Source: Terfezia claveryi
Lineage: Eukaryota; Ascomycota; Pezizomycetes; Pezizales; Pezizaceae
Reading direction: 5' to 3'
Assembly: GCA_015179025.1 (NCBI GenBank)
Contig: WHUX01000008.1
Coordinates: forward strand, 124,001-188,000
DNA length: 64,000 bases
In this document: positions 34,023 through 45,404 of the stretch, piece after piece
Numbering within the stretch: the first letter of the stretch is position 1
Layout of the letters: the number at the start of each line of letters is the position of its first letter
Made by a program: the position numbers and the translations under genes
The notes under the pieces: model-generated
Databases searched by the model: none
The model's input: the letters and a program-made list of their open reading frames with translations, nothing else
What the model was told of the DNA's origin: nothing

Positions 34023-34594
34023 CTAAAACATCCCCAATCCCCCCCACATCCCCCTAATCCTCCTCGCCAATTGCAAATCCTTCTGCATAATCGTCACCCT
34101 CTTTGCATGAATGGCTAATAAATTCGTATCCTCAAACAAATGCACCATATACGCCTCGGCAGCTTCCTGGAGGGCTTGGATGGCCGTACTCTGCCACCGC
34201 AGCGAGTCCGCCCCAATCATATCCATTGCTTGCGCAATATCGTGCGAAATCTCGCGGACGAGTCGGGAGAAGGGCAGTTTGCGGATGAGAAGGTCGGTGC
34301 TTTTTTGGAATTTGCGGATTTCCCGGAGAGCGAGAGTCCCGGGGCGGTATCTGCGGCGACGAGCAATGGGGAGGGGGTCGCCGGCTGCATGCGGGGAGAT
34401 GTTTAGTGTGGGGGTTGGAAGGGAGTGAGGGTAGGAGGGGAGGGGGGAGACGAACGCGCTACTCCGCTGCTGCGGCGACGACCAGAGGGGGCTTTGCCAC
34501 CGGTGGATTTGCGGCCGGTGGGTTTCCGCCCGCGTTTGTGCCCGACAATTGTTTTTCGGCCGGTTGGTGTTCGGCCGGTTGATGGGCCGGACAT
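34023..34594 (-). CDS. CSE4: Centromeric histone H3 variant CENP-A
   Basis: Two exons: 34594-34456 and 34384-34023; 166 residues. It replaces H3 at centromeres. The histone fold is unmistakable: [80 protein letters not shown]. It is CENP-A and not H3 because loop 1 is longer ([12 protein letters not shown] against the short loop of H3), the tail is unlike H3, and it ends WGGLGMF. The N-terminal tail repeats [13 protein letters not shown]. The 71-bp intron 34385-34455 (GTTCGT donor, CACTAAAC branch) gives the right phase; other weak donors 20-30 nt upstream are also possible, so about 10 residues of the tail are uncertain. Confidence 0.9.
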
Positions 34595-37139
34595 TGTGGG
34601 ATGGCCGAGTGAGGTGGTGGTAGGTTTGTAGAGGGTTTGTAATTATCGACCGCAGGGTGCGGTGAGCTGGTATAGGGTATAGATGCTTACTCTTGTGAGT
34701 CTCCGCCTACCTGGACTCTGCCAATATATCCTCTCTGTTGCTCTGTCGGAATCTTTATCTGCCGCAAATCCAAGCAAAAGCTCGCCCAGCTCCCCGCAGA
34801 CTATCACCCTTGCTCGGTCTTGGTAACCCACTGGCTATAGCCGAGTCAAGAATGCCAGCAATGAAACTTCCCCAGTCCCGCTAACTGTTGGCTCCGATGT
34901 TGACGTTGTTTTCTTTTTGTTTTGGTTGTGCGCCGGGGTTGGTTGCCTGGGTGAAAGTTAAGGCCGTCGCGTTTGTTCAATCTCGCGAGCATGCATATAT
35001 GCAGTATGTACAGCACTAGATACTCTAGATAAAGATCTACTATGTAGCCTGGTTACTTCCGTGATCAATATATATAATCCATTGGATTGGGTAGGTGCAA
35101 ACCTGTGGTGCATATCTATCACTGAGGGAATACGGATCCACCTCTGCCAAAGAAACAAAGTGTTGAAACAAATGCGCGGCGCGTCCTTCATCGCGTTGTC
35201 ACGCTCTTGCGCGTTTCACCTGACCACATTACATCACATCACATCACATCACATCACATCACATCACATCATATCAGGGTAAACTTTGCAAAAAAATTGA
35301 GTTTTGAATATTATTACGTCGAGTACACTCCCAATATTTCCTTTTTCCCTTGTGGACCATTCAAATAGTCCGGCTCATGCTAGTGGCCAAATATACATAT
35401 AGATATTACATTAGTTGGCTTTTTTCTCAGTTGGCTTCCTATGTATTAACTTTCTTGCAGGCCAGGTTAGAAAGCTCTCTTAAGGAAATAGAATTTAGTT
35501 AGTAATAATAGGCAGGGTCAATACTACGGACCATGGCGTACAGGAATGATAGTCACTGATGGGGGAGGCAACCAAGTACCAAGTTCAACAGTCAACACTA
35601 TAGAGACCCATTTTATACCCCAGTCGAGCTTCTAGGAAGTAAAGGTTGGGCTCAAGTGTCCCACTACATGCCTAATCAAGTCAGAGCATTATTAGGCCGA
35701 TCATAATTCTGAGTGTAGTGCCCTAATACACGAACCTAGTAGTGGGGTATACCACAAAACAAAGGGGTCCTCGGATTGTGTTGATTTCTTCCCCCGATAC
35801 GATTAAGATTTCACCATGTTTTCTACCTGCACCACCAGTCAGCATTATCTTCTCGAGGGATCACTGAATGGAGAAATCTGCTGGCAGTTGCTGCAAATGA
35901 CACAGGTCGGCTGGGCATGTTGGTCAGATAGCCCATAAACTGGACCCCTCGTGATGAACTGGGACTCCCCGGAACTCGGGCACCCTATGCCTCAGTACAA
36001 TCCAACTGAAGCCTTGACCTTCCTTTTGCTTGCCTTCTCATACCTCAGGGAGAGACATATACTGTAGATGAGGTGATGTGTGCCCGTGCCTTTCTCATGC
36101 TACCCTTTTCGAGAATGTGTCAGCAAACCTGCCACGGAGTAGTCCTTCTGCAGAATTTCCAGCGCTCCCGCCCCTGCAGCATCTACGCGGCAACTATGGT
36201 ACGATTGCAAGCATGTACTCTCTCCCAGTGTGATACTTCCAGGCACAACTTAGCCATCCTCTCCTCCATACACTATTGCTTCCACCACGCTACCACGCTA
36301 AACGCAGTCGCGATCATCGTAGTTTGTTGAGCCCAGCCCGTGCCCTCTATCCCACACCAGTATAGTAAGGAACGGATAGCATCAAGTCAAGAACTAAAAA
36401 CAAAAAGTGTAGAGACCATGCTAGCACCGTCTCCTGCTTATTGACACCTCAAAAGGTGTGTATGTGTGTGCTTGTGTGGCATTGTATATAACCACCCATC
36501 GAGAGAATGGCTAAACCCATCGTCATAGAAGCAAAAGACAACGTGCGCACTTCTCTCCGGCCACCTGAACCCTTACGATTCCTAAAAATCTCACGACTGC
36601 GTACTGCTATTGGGCTGTATAGTATACGTCGTCATTGAAGTTGATAGGCACAACTTCTCCGCAGTCAGTGCGTGGCACCGTGAACGCCATCCTGACATCG
36701 TCTTTGTGCGTGGGTATGACCTGTTAAAGTGGTGTCAGACAAGTGACCACTAGCCAACTATTTGACAGCAATTATTGATTTTCACTCCAAAAACGCCTGA
36801 TCAAAGTTTTTTCGATGTTGTTACCCAGTTTTACTTACGCTCACATCTTAAAACAATGACTGCATTAACAAGCAAAATATTCGCTGAATTAGAATGAAGC
36901 AACCAGTCCAAAGCAACGCCTTGCAGCCCATCAAAAATAAGCAAGAATGTAAGCAAAAGAGATGGAAACCCACCCAACGCCGGTGTAAGCCCTGGTATTA
37001 TCAGAACCAGAGGAAGCAATTTCAAATGCAAGTTGATCCCGAGATATATTCCCAGTCGTGATTCGCCAACCTTCAATGGCCAGAATAATCAATCTCCCCA
37101 ATGTTCATAAAGTCCCTGCCTCTGTCTTCATCTTCAACC
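34595..37139. other. Intergenic, CENP-A upstream region
   Basis: 2.5 kb. It contains an ACATC microsatellite (35231-35270, eight units). An 85-codon plus-strand frame at 36073-36330 has no recognisable domain. The CENP-A promoter should be in the first few hundred bases. Confidence 0.5.
35231..35270. repeat. ACATC pentanucleotide microsatellite
   Basis: Eight perfect ACATC units followed by one variant (atatc). Confidence 0.95.
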
Positions 37140-38434
37140 TCAAATACTCCAGTCATCATTCCAGCCAAAAGCGTCCACCCCCGTTGAAAAGGCCGCTCCC
37201 GGAGCGTCAGCGTAGGTGGAGAAGCCACCCATTCCATCAATTTGTGTATCAGTCATTTCCAGATCGAAGCCCTTCCATTCCAGTATGTCCTTGAGCTCCT
37301 GGTCGGTGAGAGGGTATTCCATCAATGCGCCAACAACCGGAAGGTCAAATCTCATTCCTTCGCTAAACACGTCCACATCCATACTCTGATGCGCAGACTT
37401 CATGTCTTCATTAACTTCCGCCATCCCATCTGTGGACCGTAACAAACTGCTTGCCTGAGAAATATCCAAATTCTCACCCTCCAGGCTTAAATCTCTTTCC
37501 AATTCCTCAAGAAGAATGCTCTTCAACGTGGAATCACTCCCCTCCAATCCAAATACGGGCGCCGCACTTAGCGTGGACGATATACCGTCAAGATAGGAGC
37601 CCATAGGTGAGGGTACCTCGAAGACGTCCACTGGCACCTCTATATCGGCCACATCCTGATGATTGTGTATACCAGCGTCGAAAGTACAAATGGCCTGCTT
37701 GCCACATACCTCCTTCTCAGAAGAGTCTGGAGGAGAAAGAGGGGTGTTGTATAATGCCCGGGGAGGCCTTTCGTCCACACTATGGGCCATGGGCATCGAT
37801 GCAATATCTAGTTCCATTGGCGTGCCCACTATCGTCTCCGACTGGCGCTCTGAGACTGGTGAAGGGAGGCCGTATTGAGTTATATCCAGAGGAGGTGGGC
37901 TATGCGGAAGGGATATTATTGGAAATTCATGTTCAATCTTCCTTTTCTTCGCCCTAGGTGGCCTTTCGATACAGTGCAGTTTTTGTTTTACGCATCGCTT
38001 GCAAGGCCGTTCGAGATCGCACTTTTTCCGAGACTCGTTACATGACACTTCACAGAAAACACATTAGCTAATGTTTTAAAGAGGGGAGATCAGATAAACT
38101 TACCACATGCAGGACGTTTTATGCTGCCGTGAGTACTATACAGGCGTTTCATGCCGGGGTTCCTAGCCAGGTACTCCGCCAAATTCGAGCCACCTTCTAT
38201 TACCTGCGGCTCTGAATCGTGCAAGAGATACTGGTGTTTGTGTGTCGGACGCAAGGATGGTGTGGGTGAAGGGCTGGGAGTAGAGGGAGAGAGAGAAGGA
38301 GAGGCGGGCATTCGCATAGCCATTGCGGTTTGACGAAGGACACTTGGGGAGGGTGGAAAGCCGTAGCAGTCCTCTAGAGGCTTTTGGGTTGATGGCATGA
38401 GTAGTCGATGAGACGCCTCGAGAACCATGACCAT
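37140..38434 (-). CDS. Zn2Cys6 transcription factor
   Basis: Two exons: 38434-38104 and 38047-37140; 56-bp intron 38048-38103; 412 residues. The splice joins the zinc cluster CVSCNESRKKC then DLERPCKRCVKQKLHC, which has the spacing C-X2-C-X6-C-X5-C-X2-C-X6-C of fungal binuclear cluster proteins. It lies unusually far in, at about 110-137, behind a P/S-rich arm (SPSLSPSTPSPSPTPS). A basic patch (RPPRAKKRKIEHE) follows and is a likely nuclear signal. The rest is acidic and disordered-looking, with no 'fungal_trans' middle domain seen. The start is the first ATG (MVMVLEASH); frame upstream of it lacks ATG. Target unknown. It is divergent from CAX4. Confidence 0.88.
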
Positions 38435-39143
38435 CGTAGAGGAATGGTGGTGGAATATTTGTGAAGACACGAAGCTATGTGGTGGCCTTATATGCGCATC
38501 CTGCCGTATTTTCTAGATCAGGTCGATACAGACTTCATGAATGTGGTGATGATGCTGATGCAGATCGAAGAAGATTAAGAGGATAAATAAATTTCTCCAA
38601 GTTCATGATAACATTGAAAGAGAAAGTCTTGGTATGCAGTGAAGGGACCGCAGCTGCATACAGTGCATATGGTGCATACAGTGCATATATTGCATATAGT
38701 ACATATGTACGATGCATACGGTGCATACATTACATATAATATTTAAAAAAGTCTTCATAAAAACATGTCGAGGGTCCCTCGTAGACACCTGCATAATTGC
38801 CCTCAACTTTTGAATTCAAGGGCATCTTAGAGTTTGAGCTTATTATATGACCCTTCAGCTGCCTTGGTGAGGAATTTCTTACATATGTAGCTACAGAATT
38901 ATGGATAAGAGACTGTGTACTTTTCCCTTGATTTTTTTGTTTTAATTTTTTATATTTTTCATTGGATTATATAGCACAGTACACTCAGCATTCAATATTT
39001 TTCTCAAAAGTATTCTGTATGTACAGTAACTAACATCATACAGCTCCCCCGGTAGTCCGGACCCCTTGTTCCGCCCCCCTTCTTTGCACCTGCAGCTCCC
39101 TGTCTCTTCTTTACCTCCGCTATCCCACCACAGCTGCATTGCC
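38435..39143. promoter_or_regulatory. Divergent promoter region, Zn2Cys6 factor / CAX4
   Basis: 709 bp between opposed start codons, with the short tandem repeat at 38653-38737. Confidence 0.5.
38653..38737. repeat. Imperfect 10-11-bp tandem repeat (gtgcatac/gtgcatat)
   Basis: About eight copies of a unit close to cagtgcatac, drifting to tacatat at the end; 220-300 bp upstream of the Zn2Cys6 factor start. Confidence 0.8.
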
Positions 39144-40040
39144 ATGAGCTCCAATGACCACTTTGAGCCTCCGCTCGCTTCGCTGAGTCTCACCCACGTT
39201 TACTACGTAATTGAACCCCTTGCAATGCCCGTTGAAGTCCCCCCCAAAAAACATCCGGGCATATTACTCTAACGGCTCACTTCCCGCAGAACCCTAATGA
39301 TCCCGTCTCGCTCATCAGCGCATGGCTCGCTCTGGTTCCACAGGCACTGGTTATATCCTATACGGCGTTGATATGGGGCCAGCGGGAAGTGGAATTGATT
39401 TTGATGTTTGCTGGGCAGCTTGGCTGTGAAGCAGTGAACTGGGCGCTGAAGCGGCTAATAAAGGAAGCGAGGCCAACCCGTGAGTGTGGAAACTTTCTGC
39501 GTTGCAGAGCCTCAAATACTAATTATGGTAGAAATGCACGGAAATGGATACGGTATGCCATCTTCCCATGCCCAATTTGTGGCCTTCTTTTCAGTATACA
39601 TAACCCTTTGGGCCTTTCTCCGGTGAGTTGATGTCACCACGGATTCCCTACTGCTTCTAACCAACCTACCTGTACAAAGCTGTGGCTACCTCTCCTCGAT
39701 TAAAAGGACAGCAGTGGCACTCCTTTCCTTCTCAGGCGCAACAGCAATTTCCCTCTCTCGGATCTACCTTTGCTATCATACACCCAGGCAAGTCCTAGCA
39801 GGGGCGCTCGCAGGCACCGCTCTCGCAGTCTCCTGGTTCTGTACGACCTCATACGTACGACAATGCAAAGTCAAGATTGCAAAGAGAACACCGTGGCAAT
39901 GGACGCTGTGGGTAGGGAGCTTGATCTACGCGAAGGACATGTGCTTGGATGTTGACCTCGTAGAACACGGCTACGACTTATGGAAGGCGAGCCAAGGAGT
40001 GGTAGAGGTGCAAGAGAATGGCAAGAATAAGGTAAACTAA
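39144..40040 (+). CDS. CAX4: Dolichyldiphosphatase Cax4
   Basis: Four exons: 39144-39206, 39290-39479, 39532-39622, 39680-40040; introns of 83, 52 and 57 bp; 234 residues. This ER membrane enzyme removes phosphate from dolichyl pyrophosphate to recycle the N-glycan carrier. It is a PAP2-type phosphatase with all three signature blocks: KRLIKEARPT, GMPSSHAQF and SRIYLCYHTPRQV. Four or so hydrophobic segments fit the family. The N-terminus NPNDPVSLISAWLALVPQ is typical. Confidence 0.94.
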
Positions 40041-41578
40041 GGTAGGCAGCGATTCCTAATACCCTCTGAATCTTTTTATTATGTGTCTTTGTCACTTTCT
40101 GGATATGTTAGCCGCCCTCTTGTCCCTTCTACCCAATTGTATTACTATCTATCTATCCCGGCGAATGGTCTTTGGATATTTGTCATTGATCCTGTGGACT
40201 AGTTTTTCTGCATGTAATTAAATAAACTTTCCTATTTGCCCATTGGTTAGGAGGCTCAAGCATATTGCATGAACGCTATATGTACTGCCTAATAAATTGA
40301 TTATCCCTATCAATTGTGGTCGTCTGCATCAGCATCATATCTAGATCTGCTTTACAGCGACACGTGATAACTGCTGCAGATATATATATACATACATTAA
40401 CCTTATCGATAGACAGAACGCCCCACTTCACAAGTTCACCCTCGAGCTCGCGGGGCTTATCGTGAGTATTCGCCTGTAAAGATCTCTGCGGTGAGCCGCG
40501 GTGAGCGAGTTATTCCGGAAATTCACGACAGTTGCAAATGTGCTCCCAAACCAATTGATATCATCGATCACTAAATCACGCACCCTGTTGTGATAGTTCT
40601 GGCCCGTTAACGAGGCATTGACACAGAAAAACAAATACACATGTTGTCTCGGACGTCCTCTCTACATGTTGGTTCTCCGTGACCATACATTTATTAGCAA
40701 CTACATACTTCATAATCACTCAAAGCTACACTAGCTAGTGAGGATGTAAATCGCCCGCTTTGGACCAACGAAATGACGAAGAATATATCGGTTCTCGATG
40801 CAGATATCCGGACATTGCTATCGTGTCACTATATACATGTATGGTCAACAAATCTGCAATGCTTTCCGAACTTCAGCTGGTCCTAACGTCATTTGCGTCC
40901 AGGAGAACTAAAAATATCAGTACGAGCCATAGAGAGACTGTCCCGCATTTCACATTTGTGGGCAAGAGACTAACAGATGTGATGTGGTTACTCACATCTG
41001 AGGTGATAGGGGTGCCGCTCCTTTCCTCGGCCCACGAAACAGAGTGATCTCATGCTAAGTACCCCGACTCGACTAAAGCTTCTTATCATATCATAAAATG
41101 TGGTCTGGTTACATAAAAAGTTTTATATCCCCCCCCCCCGGTGCTTCCTGCCACCCAGAAGATATGGTGCTGACCGTTCTACAGGGCACACTTTAATAGA
41201 TTACGACAATCCGTTTAGTATATTTCCGGTCCCTACCCTACCTCTGGTTCCGGCCCATCAAATTAGGGCCCATGTTGTAGGTAACACCCAGTGACCAACT
41301 TTTATATTAAATATCAAGCTTTTCCACAAGACTACTTCACTTCCGGCTCCCCGATGCTACGCAGCTTTAGCTTAACCCTCAATCGCCCCTGGCACTGTTC
41401 TTAACATTGATATCCTTAGCTTTCAACGACTCTTCTTTGACCAAACCCCCCCCCGGTCCGCTGCTAGTTCAGTTGCCACTACTTAGCTGCATCCTCTGAG
41501 GTCATACTTTACAGCTCAAAGTCTAGGCATTCGTTCAAGATCAAAAACTCCCGACCCAGTGGTCACCCGGAGCTCAAG
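40041..41578. other. Intergenic region, CAX4 to CRT10 gene
   Basis: 1.5 kb. Short frames at 40428-40640 (-) and 40760-41047 (+) have no recognisable domain. Two C-runs (41130-41140, 41447-41454). Promoter of the CRT10 gene expected near 41.3-41.55 kb. Confidence 0.45.
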
Positions 41579-43914
41579 ATGACTTCTGCAATGGAAGGGT
41601 GCGGAGTCGGAATGAGGAACAATACTGCATACAGCCCTGTGAACATCTCTTTTCTCGGACAACAGAAAGTTCGTGATTATACCCCATACTATGATCTATT
41701 CAAAAGCATGTAATTGACTCACGGATGTATGCAGATGTAACTATGCCGTCCACTCACACTCTAGCTTCTGAATTTCCCTGACACCTGCTTCCGTTGGTTA
41801 GTGTATTCCCAGAGGTATCTTACTGGAGGAATAATCTCGTATGCAACCCCATCTTCACGGTAGTGAAAAGCTCTCACCTAATCCTCCTTGTTTCCGTGTC
41901 AGGTTGCAGCCTCCAGACGTTACAACTATGTCTTTGTAGCTCTAAGGTGTCGAATTCATGTATACCAACCTACATACCCATCTCAAGCATTCCCGGAGAG
42001 ACCCCTGCATATTCTGGACTCAGAACCCAGTACTACATGTATTGGACTGATTGAGCCTCGCTACCCACATGCCATCAATTCCATCACCATTGGGGACCTT
42101 GGGGTAGAAGAGGTTCTCGTCAGTGCCCATGATGATGGAGATGTATGCGTTTGGTATACTAGGGACTTGACCCGAATTGCCCTCAGGAGGAACGTGGGGA
42201 TCAGTGCGTGGGGAGTGGCCTTGCACAAGGGGAAACGATTGCTCGCAGTGAGCGCGAATTCACACTCGATTCATGTGTTCCATCTTGGAATTGGGGAGAA
42301 GGAGCATAAGGCAGAAAGGGCAAGGAGGACAGCGTCTAACGACGTGGAAATGGGAGGCAACGGGACCTTAAATGAAAGGCCTGATGAGCCTCAATGGAGC
42401 ACTAACCCGGTGAAGATACTCAAGGGCCATGGCCACAACATTCCTAGTATCTCCTTTCTAGATGACGCCTCCGGAAATTGGTTGGTGGGGACATCCATTG
42501 ACGGTATGGTCATCGTTTGGGATATTGAAAAACAAGAAAAGGCTAAAGAAACCAAACTCAGTAACAGCGAGTATGCCCTCTCTGCTCTCCTGACTCTCAA
42601 CGATTATACTGATCAGCCGTAGAAAAGGATGGTCTGTATTATTCTTGCAGCTTGAGTGCTTCTTACCAACACGGAATGAGTTTGAAGGCTTAGGGAGAGA
42701 CGTGATAAGGAAAACAAGAACGGAAGGGGCTTATGATATATCCCTTTTCGTGAGTTCGGGAGATTCAGACTGGGGCACTGGATCAGAAGACGATGAGAGT
42801 GATGATGGGGCCGAGACAGAAGATTACGATGACGAGGATGAGGATGATTTTGTGGACTCAATTGAGCCAGATTACCCCATTTACGAAGCTAGTGAGGTTG
42901 AATCCTCACTTGACCAGTCGATGGATGAGGCTGGAGATGACGATGAAGACAGCTGGGTTGATAATGACAGTATGTGGGAGGCCAGCCGAGGCCTTCAAAA
43001 TCGTGACTCTAGAGATTGGACTCAAAATACTGCAGATGCTATGACAGCATTAGTATTGCTGAGAGGCACGGTGGAGACTACTGAGTCGGAGCCGAGGTTC
43101 AACCGTCCAGGCCGGAACCCCCCTGTAGTAACACAACATAGTGAATTTCAATCTCTACCTACACCACCGGTAAGCATCCATGATTGGTACATGACATGCC
43201 CAGGGATATTAACAAACCCTATAGCCACCACAAGCCACAGTTCCTCAAGCATTGATCTTCTCAACATCAGAAGACAACATTCGGCTACTTGACGTTCCTA
43301 GTCTTAAGGACGTCTCCAAGTCTAGTCTTAAGAACGTCGTTATATGTCAGCACGCCCTCCACTCATTCCCAGCTCTATTTTCTAGGTACCAGTACCTGGG
43401 GAATATTAACCGCCTAAATATGGTCTGCCTCATCCCAGAGCTGTCCATGGTAGTGACTGCGAACCAGCAAGGCAAAGCCGCCGTATTCCGCCTCACGCAG
43501 GACGGCGATGGATACATGATGAGGTTGGATGAAATACTTCCTCGGGAGCGAAATGATGGAATCAAACGAGTCACTCCGATTACCCAAGATGAGCCCTTGG
43601 TACAACCTTGTGCAGCACTGCTGGGTATTGCAGTAGGGCCGATCCAAGGGCGGGAGTTTGGAAGAAGTAGGAGAAATAGTGACGATAAGAATACGGGTGG
43701 GTTAGACTCAGACGGGACAGATCAGGAATGGCTGGATCCTGATGAGGCACGGACCAGGACGAAGAGAGGTGTGTGGAGGGGCTTGGAGAGAAGGAGGCGG
43801 TATAGGCTCATGATGGTTTATATTGATGGGTCTATATTGAGCTATGAGTTGGGAGGGACGCCAGATAGCGAGCTGTCGTCGTGCACTGTTGATGGTGGTT
43901 ATCTGATGGTTTGA
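41579..43914 (+). CDS. CRT10: CRT10-domain WD-repeat protein
   Basis: Five exons: 41579-41709, 41802-41859, 41903-42570, 42623-43169, 43225-43914; introns of 92, 43, 52 and 55 bp; 697 residues. In yeast, Crt10 represses ribonucleotide reductase genes and is an adaptor of the Rtt101 ubiquitin ligase. Family marks: IHVYQPTYPSQ, NNV-like RRNVGISAWGVALHKGKR, LLAVSANSHSIHVF, KILKGHGHNIPSISF (WD repeat), GWSVLFLQLECF, and FSTSEDNIRLLD with RLNMVCLIPELSMVV further on. A long acidic D/E insert lies around 42780-42960. The GWSVLFL block appears only if the acceptor at 42622 is used. The start is the first ATG before a good frame, but the N-terminus is less certain. Confidence 0.83.
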
Positions 43915-44301
43915 GGATGCTGCAGCATGGGATGGCGTATGCATGTAATGGTTTTATATAGTTAGCACGAAGTAGTTTATTGGACGGCATTCTTTCCTTT
44001 CCACGAGATTGCTCTACCTCGTATAGGACCTATTTGTTTTCTTATAGCTCTTGCCTCATATAAGTGCTCCAGCGGGTCATCTATACCCCGCTCCTCCTCT
44101 TTTACCTATGCACATGATTTGACTTGATATGCTGGGCCTAAGTTATACACTGGCATTTTTTTTGAGTGGTAGCACAACCAAGACATTGATTACTACTTAT
44201 TATTACACTCCTCTTGTCCAATGCAGCTTTCGCATACCTCTTCGTACTGTGCGCAGCGTGGTGTTCAAGGAAGTTCAGGGTAATTAAATGTCAAGGCATA
44301 T

Positions 44302-45332
44302 ATATGTTCTGGGCCGCTCGCGGGCAGCATACCCTCTGTGCCGGTCGCGGGCAATTAATATAATTCCTCAATTTGGTAACTGTGAATCGAACAAAACATT
44401 CTGCTACACTCACACAAAAAACACCCTGTGAAAGTCATTTTTGACCACCCCTTCCACATCACAGGGAGACGGCAGACATTGAACAAGGGGAGAATTGCGG
44501 AAATAAAATTACCTCAAGCCCCTTCAAATGATGAAGTACATGCTTGTGTAATTAACAACTCATCACCTTCATCTCTGATGATGAATGGAATGGAGAGGAG
44601 GATACTGAGTTTATTGCTACCGTAGAAATCCTATGCAATAGGTATTTGGAAATTAGTTTCTTATCTACGGGTTCCTATCTATGGGGTTTTTATTAAAATA
44701 TATGGGGCCTTATGGTTCAGGCTATATAGACCATCTTGTACTGAATATCGATGTGCTATGTGGAATTTGGAATAATCATCATTATGATATTTTTTTTTGT
44801 CTACATCTTGTTGCACGATTTATCCTATAAGTAAGAAAAATCCCAGCTATTTCTTACTTATAGGATCCAGGTAAGGTGCAAAACAGTACTTTTTTTAATC
44901 GCAAGGTACTTATTTATACGCAAGTTTAACTACTGGTGTTTTCGTTTCAGGTGTTTGCTAAAACTTCTACTCTAATTGTTATTGCCGATACTTTAAGAAT
45001 AATCTAAAATTCTCAATTTATTGACATACGAAAGTGTTAACAGATCATGACTGTCAGCTCTGGCTGAACCAAATTGGAATATTAGATGGAGGCCTAATCG
45101 ATTGGGAAATACATGAATCTATTGCAGTCGCTTGGATAGCTCCAGAGCTAGGTATACCGTTATCAATACTTTTTTTGGTTTTTTTTTTTTTTTTTTAAAA
45201 AAAGTCTATATGCCGATTCGACTTAAGGTCATGCGGCAGCAAATCAGTACTCGTAAACCTTTATCAATACAAGTGCATTATACCCCAAATTGAGGAATTA
45301 TATTGATTGCCCACGAGCGGCCCAGAACATAT
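44302..45332. mobile_element. Non-autonomous DNA element with terminal inverted repeats
   Basis: The ends 44302-44375 and 45285-45332 are inverted copies: the outer 25 bp (atatgttctgggccgctcg...) differ by one base and the inner 23 bp (taatataattcctcaatttgg core) by one. The left end carries 27 extra bases that repeat ccg-tcgcgggca, that is, a small duplication. The 0.9-kb interior holds a 66-codon frame (44428-44625) and a 17-bp perfect hairpin, but no transposase. Target duplication not clear because the flanks are AT repeats. Confidence 0.6.
44822..44866. repeat. Perfect 17-bp hairpin
   Basis: 44822-44838 (atcctataagtaagaaa) is repeated inverted at 44850-44866 around an 11-base loop, inside the inverted-repeat element. 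Confidence 0.85.
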
Positions 45333-45404
45333 GTAACATCGAACTTCTGGGAAATTATTTGCTCTCCCAACGCTCCTGAACTGACACTCATCGGGGCGCT
45401 TCAT

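Larger units (their letters stand above)
43915..45404. other. Intergenic with inverted-repeat element
   Basis: 1.5 kb between the ends of the CRT10 gene and the RF-1-domain gene. Most of it is the element at 44302-45332. Confidence 0.6.

Noticed and set aside
37607..37957. 116-codon plus-strand ORF
   Set aside because: Shadow of the Zn2Cys6 factor exon on the other strand.
37140..40040. Regulator plus enzyme as a metabolic gene cluster
   Set aside because: CAX4 is a housekeeping glycosylation enzyme; no transporter, oxidoreductase or synthase lies nearby.
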